A DNA stretch of 64,000 nucleotides from an uncultured Clostridia bacterium (GTDB lineage Bacteria > Bacillota > Clostridia > Christensenellales > Borkfalkiaceae). Position numbers and translations under genes: made by a program. Where the stretch lies: positions 1 through 64,000 of the forward strand of contig CALZDP010000002.1 in NCBI GenBank assembly GCA_945638575.1, written 5' to 3'. Below, piece by piece: positions 24,530 to 33,083 of the stretch (its first letter is position 1; every line of letters begins with the position of its first letter). The notes under the pieces were generated by a model, which saw nothing but the letters and a program-made list of their open reading frames with translations, searched no databases and was not told where the DNA came from.

Positions 24530-25654
24530 ATGGATAAAATTATATATTTAGACAATGCGGCGACAACAAAGCCTGACGTTAAAAAATTAGAACTTGCAAC
24601 TAAATATTACGAGGAAAATTATTTTAATCCGTCGTCGTTATATAGGGGCGGAAGAAAGGTAAGTTGCGATATTTCTTTATTTAAAAGCGCATTACTCGGT
24701 AAAAACCGTTTTAAAAAAGTTATATTAACTTCTTGCGGAACCGAAAGCGACAATACCGCAATTTTCGGTTTTTGCAAACGCGGAAACGTAGTATCCACTA
24801 TGGGGGAACATTCCGCGATATACAATTCCTTGATGAAGATAAAGGAAAAAGGAATTGAAATTAGACTTGCTAAACTTACAAAAGGCGGAGCCGTCGATCA
24901 AGAAGATTTGTATTCCAAAATAGACAAAGATACTTGTTTCGTAAGCGTAGTGCATGTAAATAACGAAACAGGTGCAATTAACCCGATAAATCTGATAGCC
25001 GATAGGGTGAAAGAGATAAATCCTTCCTGTATTTTTCATAGCGACGGCGTACAGGCTTACGGTAAAATCGAATGCGTGCTTTCGGAAAACGTTGACCTTT
25101 ATTCTGTTTCCGCACATAAAATAGGCGGACTTAAAGGTACGGGTGCTTTGATTTGCAAAGAAAAACTTAATGTACCGCCTTATATAATCGGCGGAGGACA
25201 GGAAGGCGGCGTTCGCTCCGGCACAGAAAACGTATTGGGATTAAAACTGTTTGCCGACGTTTACACCGAAAGACTTGAAAAAATCAACTCAAATTATGAA
25301 AAAATGCGCCGATTGAAGGAAATCGTAACATCGGGGATAAACAAAGATTTATTTACCGTAATTTCGCCCGATAACGGTTCGTCGTACATAGTCAGCGCTT
25401 CTGCCGTGGGGCTTAGGGGCGCAGTGCTTCAAAATATGCTTGACGACGAAGGTATAATCGTCGGAACGGGTTCGGCTTGTTCCTCAAAAAAACCTTTTTC
25501 GAGAATCATTTCTTCGTTTACAAAAAATCAAAATCTGTTAAACGGAGTTATCAGAATAAGCTTTTCACCGGACACGAATGAAGAAGATGTCAAATATGCT
25601 GTTGAAAGGCTTAATTTTAACGCTCTTAAACTTAGTGGGAAGATAAATAAATGA
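24530..25654 (+). CDS. Cysteine desulfurase, NifS/IscS family
   Basis: This PLP enzyme takes sulfur from cysteine as a persulfide; paired with ThiI it feeds tRNA 4-thiouridine and possibly thiazole synthesis. The 374-residue product begins IIYLDNAATTKPD. It has the PLP-binding lysine in SVSAHKIGGLKGTGAL (about residue 203) and the sulfur-accepting cysteine in GTGSACSSKK (about residue 322). It overlaps thiI by ATGA, a common pairing in Firmicutes (NifZ-type desulfurases), which argues for a ThiI-dedicated enzyme rather than the general Fe-S supplier. Predicted leaderless start. Confidence 0.95.
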   Translation: MDKIIYLDNAATTKPDVKKLELATKYYEENYFNPSSLYRGGRKVSCDISLFKSALLGKNRFKKVILTSCGTESDNTAIFGFCKRGNVVSTMGEHSAIYNSLMKIKEKGIEIRLAKLTKGGAVDQEDLYSKIDKDTCFVSVVHVNNETGAINPINLIADRVKEINPSCIFHSDGVQAYGKIECVLSENVDLYSVSAHKIGGLKGTGALICKEKLNVPPYIIGGGQEGGVRSGTENVLGLKLFADVYTERLEKINSNYEKMRRLKEIVTSGINKDLFTVISPDNGSSYIVSASAVGLRGAVLQNMLDDEGIIVGTGSACSSKKPFSRIISSFTKNQNLLNGVIRISFSPDTNEEDVKYAVERLNFNALKLSGKINK

Positions 25655-26808
25655 AAGATGCCATAATTGTAAGATATTGCGAAATACACTTAAAAGGTAA
25701 AAACAGAAGTTTCTTTGAAAGACTGTTGGTCGAGTCATTGGAACGCGCGCTTAAGGGAATAAAACATTCTTTTAAAACCATAAACACCCGTTATCTTATA
25801 GAAGACTATGCCGAAGAAGACTACTCTTTGATAATGTCAAGGCTTTCAAAGGTTAGCGGTATACACACTTTAAGCCCTGCAAAAGTTGTTGACAGCAATT
25901 TTGAAGAAATAAAAGACTGCGCCATAAAAATGGTAGCCGGCAGACGAGGTGAGTTTAAGGTCAATACCAATCGCGCGGACAAAAAATTCCCTATGCATTC
26001 GGTAGAATTATCACGCGAAATAGGTGCGGTTTTACTTGATAACTATGCACCCAACATAAAAGTTAACGTCATCAATCCGGAATTTGTGCTTAATATCGAC
26101 ATTAGGGAATGTGGCGACACGCTTATTTATACCGATGTGATTAAGGGCGTAGGGGGGCTTCCTATCGGGTCTTCGGGTAAAGGAATGCTTATGATTTCCG
26201 GCGGTATAGACAGCCCCGTCGCAGGATATATGCTGGCAAAAAGGGGAATGCGCCTTGAGGCGATACACTTCCATAGTTATCCTTACACAAGCGAAGCCGC
26301 TTTGGATAAGGTTAAAACTTTGGCAAAAATGGTTGCTGAATATTCAGGCGGTATTAAACTTCATATAGTTAAATTTACGCATATACAAGAGGAAATTCAT
26401 GAGAAATGTCCCGATGATTTAATGATTACAATGATGCGTAGATTTATGATGAGAATAGCCGAAAAAGTCGGCAAAGAAAACGGCTGTCAAGCCATTATTA
26501 CGGGCGAAAGTTTGGGGCAGGTTGCAAGCCAAACTATTGAAAGCATTACTACTTCAAACGCCGTGGTAAGTATGCCGATGCTTCGTCCGCTTATTGCTTT
26601 TGATAAACTTGAGATTATCGAAATTTCAAATAAAATCGGAACTTATGAAACATCGATACTTCCTTACGAAGATTGTTGTACGGTGTTTTTACCGAAGTTC
26701 CCTGCGACTAAACCAAAAATGGAAGCGGTTTTGAAGGCTGAAAAAGCGCTTGACGTAGAAGCACTTATAGATGAAGCACTTAAAAACGTAGAAGTAATCG
26801 CTTACTAA
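25651..26808 (+). CDS. thiI: tRNA 4-thiouridine synthase ThiI
   Basis: ThiI adenylates and thiolates U8 of tRNA, and in some bacteria supplies sulfur to thiamine synthesis. The 385-residue protein has an N-terminal ferredoxin-like and THUMP region (about 1-165) and a PP-loop domain with MISGGIDSPVAGYMLAKRGM (about 182-201). The ITGESLGQVASQT segment and the late EDCCTVFLPKFPATKP motif also fit the family. There is no C-terminal rhodanese domain, so the persulfide must be delivered directly to the catalytic domain, as in Bacillus. Coupled to the upstream desulfurase. Confidence 0.97.
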   Translation: MKDAIIVRYCEIHLKGKNRSFFERLLVESLERALKGIKHSFKTINTRYLIEDYAEEDYSLIMSRLSKVSGIHTLSPAKVVDSNFEEIKDCAIKMVAGRRGEFKVNTNRADKKFPMHSVELSREIGAVLLDNYAPNIKVNVINPEFVLNIDIRECGDTLIYTDVIKGVGGLPIGSSGKGMLMISGGIDSPVAGYMLAKRGMRLEAIHFHSYPYTSEAALDKVKTLAKMVAEYSGGIKLHIVKFTHIQEEIHEKCPDDLMITMMRRFMMRIAEKVGKENGCQAIITGESLGQVASQTIESITTSNAVVSMPMLRPLIAFDKLEIIEISNKIGTYETSILPYEDCCTVFLPKFPATKPKMEAVLKAEKALDVEALIDEALKNVEVIAY

Positions 26809-26849
26809 AAGCACATTAACATCGTAAAATTTTTATTCCGAGGTAATAT

Positions 26850-28073
26850 ATGAAAAAATCCGTTCTTAAAGCATATGCCGATTTGATTGCCAAAAAAGGC
26901 GTAAATGTCCAAAGAGGACAAGAAGTTTTGGTAATGTGCGATATCGACCAACCCGAATTTGTCGCTATGGTTGTTGAAAGCCTTTACAAAAACGGTGCAA
27001 AAAAGGTTTACGTTGATTGGGGTTACGACCAACTTACCAAATTGCACGTAAAATATCAGTCCGATGAAACTTTGGGACGCGTTGATAAACTTGCCATGGC
27101 AAAAATCAAGTGGCGTTCGGAAACTTTACCCGCTCATTTATACCTTGTTTCGGAAGATCCCGACGGCTTAAAGGGGATTAACATGGACAAGTATATGAAA
27201 GCGCAACAGTCTAAAATGAAGGTTATTAAGCCTTTCAGAGACAAAATGGAAAGCAAATATCAATGGTGTATTGCGGCTGTTCCCGGTAAAAAGTGGGCTG
27301 CTAAAGTATTTCCCGATTTACCCGTTGCAAAAGCCGTTGAAAAATTATGGGACAGCATTTTACAGGCTTCAAGGGCGTACGGTGATCCGATAAAGAATTG
27401 GAACAATCATAACCTAAATATTAAAGCAAAATGCACTGCTTTAAACAATATGCATTTGTCAAAACTTCATTATACCTCTTCAAACGGTACCGATTTTACC
27501 GTTTGGCTAAACGAAGTTGGAAAGTTTAACGGCGGATTCGATACAACCCTTTCGGGCGTTGATTTTAACCCGAATATCCCGTCCGAAGAAGTATTTACTT
27601 CGCCTAAGGCAGGTAAGGCAGAAGGCATCGTTTACGCAACAAAACCCCTTTCATACAACGGTCAACTTATAGAAAACTTTTCGATAAAATTTACCGACGG
27701 CAAAGTAAGCGAAGTCCGCGCCGAAAAAAATCAAGAACTTTTGGAACAAATGGTTAAAACAGACGAAGGCGCTTCGATGCTTGGCGAGTGTGCGCTTGTT
27801 CCTTACGACAGCCCCATAAATAATACGGGCATATTGTTTTACGAAACTTTGTTCGATGAGAACGCCTGCTGTCATTTGGCGCTCGGAAGAGGATTCCCGG
27901 ACTGTTTATACGGCTTTGAAAAGATGACTAAAAAACAACAGTTAAAATGCGGTATAAACGATTCCGCCATTCACGTTGATTTTATGATAGGTTCAAGTGA
28001 TTTAAAAATCGTCGGTACGGATAAACGCGGAAATCAAGTTTTGATTTTCAAAGACGGAAACTGGGCATTTTAA
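26850..28073 (+). CDS. M29-family metal aminopeptidase
   Basis: This is a leucyl/arginyl-type aminopeptidase of peptidase family M29 (AmpS, PepS, aminopeptidase T). The 407-residue product carries the expected cobalt/zinc ligands in order: Glu in AEGIVYATKPL, Glu in LGECALVPYD, His in ACCHLALGRGF, and His-Val-Asp in HVDFMIGSSDL near the C-terminus. It is probably cytosolic, since no signal peptide is seen, and works in peptide turnover. GAGGT lies 6 nt before the ATG. It stands alone between thiI and an oxidoreductase. Confidence 0.93.
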   Translation: MKKSVLKAYADLIAKKGVNVQRGQEVLVMCDIDQPEFVAMVVESLYKNGAKKVYVDWGYDQLTKLHVKYQSDETLGRVDKLAMAKIKWRSETLPAHLYLVSEDPDGLKGINMDKYMKAQQSKMKVIKPFRDKMESKYQWCIAAVPGKKWAAKVFPDLPVAKAVEKLWDSILQASRAYGDPIKNWNNHNLNIKAKCTALNNMHLSKLHYTSSNGTDFTVWLNEVGKFNGGFDTTLSGVDFNPNIPSEEVFTSPKAGKAEGIVYATKPLSYNGQLIENFSIKFTDGKVSEVRAEKNQELLEQMVKTDEGASMLGECALVPYDSPINNTGILFYETLFDENACCHLALGRGFPDCLYGFEKMTKKQQLKCGINDSAIHVDFMIGSSDLKIVGTDKRGNQVLIFKDGNWAF

Positions 28074-28147
28074 TTGAATTTAGTACAGTTAAAATATTTG
28101 TTAAAATCTTTAATTATATTTAGTCGAAAAAATTATAGGATTAAAAT

Positions 28148-29413
28148 ATGAAAAAATTTACTTTATCTATATTGGGATGCGGATCACGCGGCGGCGACAC
28201 TTACGGGTCATTGGCATTTAAGGAAAAAGATAAATTCCAAATTACGGCGATATGTGATAGCGACAATTTTAAACTTGAAAAATACGGAAAACTTTTCGGC
28301 GTCGAAAGCAAAAATTTGTTTAACAGCGAAGATGAGTTTTTAAAGGAAAGAAGAAGCGACGCATTAGTTATAGCAACGTTGGATAAAGATCATGTTCGCG
28401 AATGTTTAAAAGCCATGGCGCTTGGGTACGATATTTTATTGGAAAAGCCCATAAGCAGTAATGAAGAAGAACTTTACGATCTTTTAGACGCTCAAAAAAA
28501 ATACGGAAACAAAGTCCTTGTTTGTCATGTTTTACGCTATGCGCCGGCTTTTGTTAAGATAAAGGAATTGCTTGATAGCGGTGCGGTAGGTAAATTAGTT
28601 AATATCGATTCTACCGAACAAGTTGCGTTTTGGCATTATGCACACAGTTACGTCAGGGGAAATTGGCGCAGAAGCGAAGATACCGCGCCTATGATTTTGG
28701 CTAAATGTTGTCATGACTTGGATTTGCTGCAATATTACGCAAAATCTACGGCAAAATCCGTAAGTTCGATTGGTTCGCTTTCTTACTTTCAAGCGGAAAA
28801 CGCTCCTTTGGACTCGGCGGAACGTTGTACCGACTGTAAGTATAAAGATACCTGTCCGTATAGCGCGTTTAACGTTTACATAAAAAAATGGAAGGACTCA
28901 GGTTGTCCGGAAAACTGGTGGCCATACAACGTGCTTGCACCCGATGTGCCCGTTACCGAAGAAAAACTTATGAAATCGATTTCTACCGGTAATTACGGAA
29001 GATGCGTTTTCCGTTGCGACAACGATGTGGTTGATAACCAAATTACCGCCATACAGTTTGAAAACGGCGTCAATGCCGCCCTTAAAATGATTGCTTTTTC
29101 GCATGATATCGGCAGAATTACCGTATTTTACGGTACGGAAGGGGAAATCGAACTTGACGAAACGAGAGAAGTTATTGTCGTAAAACCATTCGGAAAGGAT
29201 TGTGCGACTATAAATATCAACGAATTGGTCGAAAACGATTCCTTTGGCCACGGTGGGGGCGATTTTGGCACAATTAATGCTTTTTACGATATGCTGTGCG
29301 GTAAAGATAACCCCGAAACCTCTCTTGCTAAATCGGTCGAAAGCCATTTAATGGGTATTGCTGCCGAAAAATCAAGATTAAACGGCGGTCAAGTTATCTT
29401 AATCAAACATTGA
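28148..29413 (+). CDS. Gfo/Idh/MocA family oxidoreductase
   Basis: This NAD(P)-dependent sugar-type dehydrogenase has 421 residues. The N-terminal Rossmann domain (about 1-120) has LGCGSRGGDTYG and the conserved LLEKPIS. The C-terminal substrate domain includes CHDLDLLQYY, where the His-Asp pair is usually catalytic. A cysteine-rich insert (about residues 227-300: CTDCKYKDTCPYSAF, then further Cys) is typical of a Firmicutes subclade and may bind a metal. The substrate cannot be told from sequence, and no sugar genes are adjacent. AGGAT precedes the ATG; a strong terminator follows, so it is monocistronic. Confidence 0.88.
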   Translation: MKKFTLSILGCGSRGGDTYGSLAFKEKDKFQITAICDSDNFKLEKYGKLFGVESKNLFNSEDEFLKERRSDALVIATLDKDHVRECLKAMALGYDILLEKPISSNEEELYDLLDAQKKYGNKVLVCHVLRYAPAFVKIKELLDSGAVGKLVNIDSTEQVAFWHYAHSYVRGNWRRSEDTAPMILAKCCHDLDLLQYYAKSTAKSVSSIGSLSYFQAENAPLDSAERCTDCKYKDTCPYSAFNVYIKKWKDSGCPENWWPYNVLAPDVPVTEEKLMKSISTGNYGRCVFRCDNDVVDNQITAIQFENGVNAALKMIAFSHDIGRITVFYGTEGEIELDETREVIVVKPFGKDCATININELVENDSFGHGGGDFGTINAFYDMLCGKDNPETSLAKSVESHLMGIAAEKSRLNGGQVILIKH

Positions 29414-29426
29414 TATAATTTATGAT

Positions 29427-29453
29427 AACGGGCTTTTTTGCCCGTTCTTTTTT
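29427..29453 (+). terminator. Intrinsic terminator after the oxidoreductase
   Basis: AACGGGC (29427-29433), loop of six T, GCCCGTT (29440-29446), then C and six T or more. Confidence 0.85.
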
Positions 29454-29523
29454 ACAAAAAAGCGCGCGTTTATATGAAAAATCAATTTATTTCTTTTCTT
29501 TACAGTCCTTATCTTTAAATTCC

Positions 29524-29553
29524 TTGCCTTAAACTTAAATAATGTGTTATAAT
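29524..29553 (+). promoter_or_regulatory. Sigma-A promoter 9 nt upstream of the prmA ATG
   Basis: TTGCCT (29524-29529), 18-nt spacer, TATAAT (29548-29553) preceded by TGT as an extended -10. Nine nucleotides (TAAAAAGTT) separate it from the prmA ATG, predicting a leader of 0-3 nt. Confidence 0.6.
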
Positions 29554-29562
29554 TAAAAAGTT

Positions 29563-30498
29563 ATGAAATATAAAGAATTTACCGTACACACCACGGATGA
29601 AGCGGAAGAATTAGTTAGCGATATTTTTTGGAATTATTCAGATTACGGCGTTGCCGTTTCCTCTTTAAAAGACGTCATCGAACTTACCGAACAAAGAAGG
29701 CAAACTTACGATTATATCGATGAAAAACTTTTTGAGGGAATAAAAGGGGTTTCTCTTGTAAAAGGATACTTCGATATTGAAAATTCGCAGGATAAAAAGT
29801 CGCAGATTATCAAAGATTTAGAAACGCTTAAATTTAACGCGGAAGGTAATATTCAAGTAGGATCGTTAGAACTTATCGAAAGAGAAGTCGACGGTGACGA
29901 TTGGATAGAGATTTGGCGTAAGCATTACAGACCTATAAACTTCGGCAAAATTACCGTTTGCCCTAAGTGGGTTGATTGTGCAACCGACAATGAAATAGTT
30001 TACATCGAATCAAACGCGGCATTCGGTACGGGAGAACACGAAACTACCTCTATGTGTATCAAGTTTTTGGAAAAATACATAGGTAGCGATATGACGGTCG
30101 TCGACGTAGGAACGGGCTCCGGTATATTGGGAATTGCGGCGGCGAAATTAGGCGCAAAAAAAGTTATACTTACGGATATCGATCCTGTGGCTGTAAACGC
30201 CGCCAAACATAACGTTGAGATCAACAAAGAATCCAACCGCTGTTTTGTCTACAATACAAATCTTCTTGACGGCATTGAAATTAAAGGCGACATTGTAGTA
30301 GCAAACATTACCGCAGACGTTTTAAAGATTTTATCAAACGACATCAACAATTATATACTTGACGGCGGTATCATAATTTTAAGCGGAATTTTAAACGATT
30401 TAAAGTACGGCGTTATTAAGGTATACGCCAACTTGGGTTTTAGCCTAATAGGGGAAATAACCGTTGGGGAATGGACTGCCGTTAGTATGAAGCGTTAA
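29563..30498 (+). CDS. prmA: Ribosomal protein L11 methyltransferase PrmA
   Basis: PrmA trimethylates ribosomal protein L11. The 311-residue product has the N-terminal L11-binding domain (about 1-100) and a class I SAM methyltransferase domain with AFGTGEHETTSMC, VVDVGTGSGILGIAAAKLGA and VVANITADVL, the last equivalent to the NPPY-like motif. The conserved context prmA-mtaB-HIT-rpsU is retained, but rsmE, usual between prmA and mtaB, is missing. No Shine-Dalgarno; the promoter position suggests leaderless translation. Confidence 0.96.
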   Translation: MKYKEFTVHTTDEAEELVSDIFWNYSDYGVAVSSLKDVIELTEQRRQTYDYIDEKLFEGIKGVSLVKGYFDIENSQDKKSQIIKDLETLKFNAEGNIQVGSLELIEREVDGDDWIEIWRKHYRPINFGKITVCPKWVDCATDNEIVYIESNAAFGTGEHETTSMCIKFLEKYIGSDMTVVDVGTGSGILGIAAAKLGAKKVILTDIDPVAVNAAKHNVEINKESNRCFVYNTNLLDGIEIKGDIVVANITADVLKILSNDINNYILDGGIIILSGILNDLKYGVIKVYANLGFSLIGEITVGEWTAVSMKR

Positions 30499-30559
30499 GT
30501 TATGCGTTTCGTAAAAAAAGTTAAAATCACTCATTATATCAAGGAAAATTCGAATTATT

Positions 30560-31795
30560 ATGAAAGCGGTTGTGTTTACGTTAGGCTGTAAAGTCAACGC
30601 CTGTGAAAGCGCGTCCCTTATGCAAGGGTTATATGAACTTGGGTATGAAGTTTCGGATAAACTGTCCTATGCGGATCTATATATTTTGAACACTTGCGCC
30701 GTTACAAAAGAGGCGGAAAAAAAGTCGAGACAGGCGATTTCGAGAATCAGATCGTTTAATGAAAATGCAAAGATTATCGTTACCGGTTGCGCCTCGCAAC
30801 GAGACCCCGAAGTCTTTCTTAATAAGGAAGGGGTTTACCTTGTAACGGGTGCGATTAACAAAGATAAGATAATTTCACTGCTGTCCTGCAACGGGATTTT
30901 TTTGGAAACGGAAGATAGGTATTACGAAAAATATTTACCTTACGGCCAACTAAAAACAAGGTGTTACGTAAAAGTTGAGGACGGTTGCAATAATTTTTGT
31001 TCTTACTGCATTATTCCCTATCTTCGCGGTCGTTGTCGGTCGAGATCTGTTGAGAGTATTAAAAATGAATTAAATAACTTAACCGCTAAAGAAGCAGTCA
31101 TTACGGGTATAAATCTTTCCGCCTACAATTATAACGGTATGGATTTGGCGGACCTTATCGAAAGTTTACAAAATTACGATTTAAGAATCCGTTTAGGTTC
31201 TTTGGAAGAAAGCGTGATTTCGGACAAACTTTTACTTGCGACGCAAAAATTAAAAGACTTCGCACCGCATTTTCACCTTTGTTTGCAATCGGGAAGCAGT
31301 AAAGTTCTAAAAGATATGAACAGGCACTACGATAGGAATGAGTTTATGGATTGCATCAAAAAAGTACGTGAAGTTTATCCCGACTGCGCCATAACTACAG
31401 ATATTATAGTAGGGTTTCCGACTGAAACCGAGAATGATTTTGAAGAAACTTTAAATTTGTGCAAGGAAGTTGATTTTTCGGATATACATTGTTTTGTTTT
31501 TTCTCCGCGTGAAGGCACTGTCGCTTATAAATTGCCTAAACTCAGTTCTCAAATTACGGATGAACGGCTTAATAGGCTTATGGAAGTTAAAAGGCAATCT
31601 AAGTTAAAGTTTGTCAATAAGTTTATCGGCAGGGAACTTTCGGTACTTATTGAGGAAGAAAAGGACGGATATTTTGAGGGATACACGCAAAACTACATAC
31701 GTTGCTATATCAAATCACAATCTTTAAGCGGTATTAAAAAAGTTAAGGTTTTACAGCCCTTTAAAGACGGCGCGTTGTGCGAAGTTTTGGATTAG
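30560..31795 (+). CDS. mtaB: tRNA t6A37 methylthiotransferase MtaB
   Basis: MtaB is a radical-SAM enzyme that converts t6A37 to ms2t6A37 in tRNAs reading ANN codons. The 411-residue product has the N-terminal UPF0004 domain with three Fe-S cysteines (LGCKVNACES, LNTCAVT, VTGCASQ), the radical SAM motif CNNFCSYCIIPYLRGRCRSR with CxxxCxxC (about residues 144-151), and a C-terminal TRAM-like region. The CKVN opening distinguishes MtaB from MiaB (CQMN). Confidence 0.95.
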   Translation: MKAVVFTLGCKVNACESASLMQGLYELGYEVSDKLSYADLYILNTCAVTKEAEKKSRQAISRIRSFNENAKIIVTGCASQRDPEVFLNKEGVYLVTGAINKDKIISLLSCNGIFLETEDRYYEKYLPYGQLKTRCYVKVEDGCNNFCSYCIIPYLRGRCRSRSVESIKNELNNLTAKEAVITGINLSAYNYNGMDLADLIESLQNYDLRIRLGSLEESVISDKLLLATQKLKDFAPHFHLCLQSGSSKVLKDMNRHYDRNEFMDCIKKVREVYPDCAITTDIIVGFPTETENDFEETLNLCKEVDFSDIHCFVFSPREGTVAYKLPKLSSQITDERLNRLMEVKRQSKLKFVNKFIGRELSVLIEEEKDGYFEGYTQNYIRCYIKSQSLSGIKKVKVLQPFKDGALCEVLD

Positions 31796-31853
31796 TATTT
31801 TGATTAGTGTTTATTACATTTTTTTAAATATTTTTTTAAAATAGGAGTTTTTT

Positions 31854-32198
31854 ATGTGCGATTGTTTATTTTGTAAGTTTTCTAACGGTGAAATTCCCGT
31901 TGAAAAGGTTTATGAGGACGGTAACTTTTTTATAATTAGGGACATAAATCCGCAGGCTGTAAATCATTACCTTGTCATACCGAAAAAACACTTTAAATAT
32001 TTGTCTGAAATGACCGAAGAGGACAGGGCAAATTTAGGCGAAATGCTTGCCGCTATACCCAAACTTGAGAAATTGCTTAAACTGGAAGGCGGATACCGAC
32101 TCGTTATAAATCAAGGGGATGACGCAGGGCAGACCGTTCCTCATCTTCACGTACATCTTTTGTCCGGGCAAAAAATGGGATGGAATCCCGCCGGTTAA
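31854..32198 (+). CDS. hit: HIT family nucleotide-binding protein
   Basis: This HinT-like purine nucleotide phosphoramidase/hydrolase has 114 residues. It shows the N-terminal CLFCKFSNGEIP motif with a CxxC pair and two further metal-site residues, YLVIPKKH, INQGDDAGQTVPHLHVHLL with the HxHxH histidine triad (about residues 98-102), and GWNPAG at the end. GGAG precedes the ATG. It is the usual neighbour of mtaB and rpsU. Confidence 0.95.
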   Translation: MCDCLFCKFSNGEIPVEKVYEDGNFFIIRDINPQAVNHYLVIPKKHFKYLSEMTEEDRANLGEMLAAIPKLEKLLKLEGGYRLVINQGDDAGQTVPHLHVHLLSGQKMGWNPAG

Positions 32199-32259
32199 AA
32201 ACAGATTTCCGTTTTATGGTAATTTTGTTAAAAATATTGTTAAATTCCTTAAATATTGC

Positions 32260-32288
32260 TTGACATGAAATTTTTTGTCTTGTATAAT
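32260..32288 (+). promoter_or_regulatory. Consensus sigma-A promoter of rpsU
   Basis: TTGACA (32260-32265), exactly 17 nt, TATAAT (32283-32288). It is a perfect match to both hexamers and the best promoter in the window, as expected for a ribosomal protein gene. Confidence 0.92.
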
Positions 32289-32336
32289 CTTATTGTTTCT
32301 CAAAAATAAGCGTCTTTAGGCAAAGGAGGGGTGAAT

Positions 32337-32516
32337 ATGTCCACAATCAGAGTTGGTGAAAACGAATCTTTAGATAACGCATTACGTCGTTTTAAGAGAA
32401 AATGCTCACGCGATGGTATTATTGGAGACCTCCGTCGTAAAGAGTGTTATGAAAAACCTGCGGTTCGTCGTAAAAAGAAAGCCGAGGCTGCAAGAAAGAG
32501 AAATTCCAAAATGTAA
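32337..32516 (+). CDS. rpsU: 30S ribosomal protein S21
   Basis: S21 is a small basic 30S protein near the anti-Shine-Dalgarno region. The 59-residue product starts [23 protein letters not shown] and ends in an Arg/Lys-rich tail. I chose ATG 32337, behind AAAGGAGGGG, instead of the in-frame GTG at 32331. It is monocistronic, with its own promoter and terminator. The yqeY (GatB/YqeY) gene that often follows is replaced here by an unrelated basic protein. Confidence 0.97.
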   Translation: MSTIRVGENESLDNALRRFKRKCSRDGIIGDLRRKECYEKPAVRRKKKAEAARKRNSKM

Positions 32517-32523
32517 TTTTTGA

Positions 32524-32554
32524 GCGTCTGCTGTATGGCGGACGCGTTTTTTTT
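32524..32554 (+). terminator. Intrinsic terminator after rpsU
   Basis: GCGTCTGC (32524-32531), loop, GCGGACGC (32538-32545), with one G-T pair, then G and eight T. Confidence 0.88.
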
Positions 32555-32611
32555 GCCTAAGAAGAATTTTGTCGATAGATGTCAAAATACTAATTATTTG
32601 GAGGTTTTACC

Positions 32612-32995
32612 GTGGAAGATTTGAAATTTATCGCAAAAGAAGCAAAAAAGCGCTTAAAAACCGGTTTTTGGGAGGAACACAAAGATAAAATCGGAAGTAT
32701 TAAAGAAATCGCCAAAACCGAAGGCATAAAAACTTCTAATATCGTTAAATATTACCAAACCACAGTTATTCGCGAAGTTAAATATAAAGCCGACGAAACG
32801 GAAAATTTTTACGAAAAAGTTAAATCTATACTTGATAGCGTAGGCGAGGTAAGCGATATAATCAGGCGACTTATCGATACCGATACTTACAACAAACTGC
32901 CCTACGACAGAAAACAAAAATACGTTATGGAACTTTCCGAAAAATACCGCGAGGCATTAAAAAGATACAAACGGGAAAAGAAGTTCGACTTCTGA
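32612..32995 (+). CDS. Hypothetical basic helical protein, possible helix-turn-helix
   Basis: I do not recognise this 127-residue protein. It is highly charged and lysine-rich, with no membrane segment and no cysteine. The region SIKEIAKTEGIKTSNIVKYYQT (32697-32762) has the spacing of a helix-turn-helix, and the rest looks helical, ending in a basic tail (REALKRYKREKKFDF). The start is GTG 32612 behind TTGGAGG, a strong ribosome binding site supporting a real gene. It sits between rpsU and pcrA in the place often held by yqeY, but shows no YqeY motif. A nucleic-acid-binding role is only a guess. Confidence 0.7.
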   Translation: MEDLKFIAKEAKKRLKTGFWEEHKDKIGSIKEIAKTEGIKTSNIVKYYQTTVIREVKYKADETENFYEKVKSILDSVGEVSDIIRRLIDTDTYNKLPYDRKQKYVMELSEKYREALKRYKREKKFDF

Positions 32996-33047
32996 CTCAT
33001 ATATTACGCTTCAAAAATAAATATCTGACATTCAACGCAAATTTAAC

Positions 33048-33076
33048 TTGAAAAAATCGGATAAAAGTGTTACAAT
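33048..33076 (+). promoter_or_regulatory. Sigma-A promoter placing the pcrA start codon at +1
   Basis: TTGAAA (33048-33053), 17-nt spacer, TACAAT (33071-33076) with TGT just before it as an extended -10. Seven nucleotides (ACTTAAG) lie between the -10 and the pcrA ATG at 33084, so transcription should start at or 1 nt before the AUG. Confidence 0.72.
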
Positions 33077-33083
33077 ACTTAAG

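Noticed and set aside
28898-29347. 149-residue minus-strand frame inside the oxidoreductase gene
   Set aside because: It lies antisense to a conserved coding region, with no promoter or ribosome binding site.
33048-33083. TTG 33048 as the pcrA start
   Set aside because: It is the -35 of the pcrA promoter, has no ribosome binding site, and the extra 12 residues match nothing expected in PcrA.
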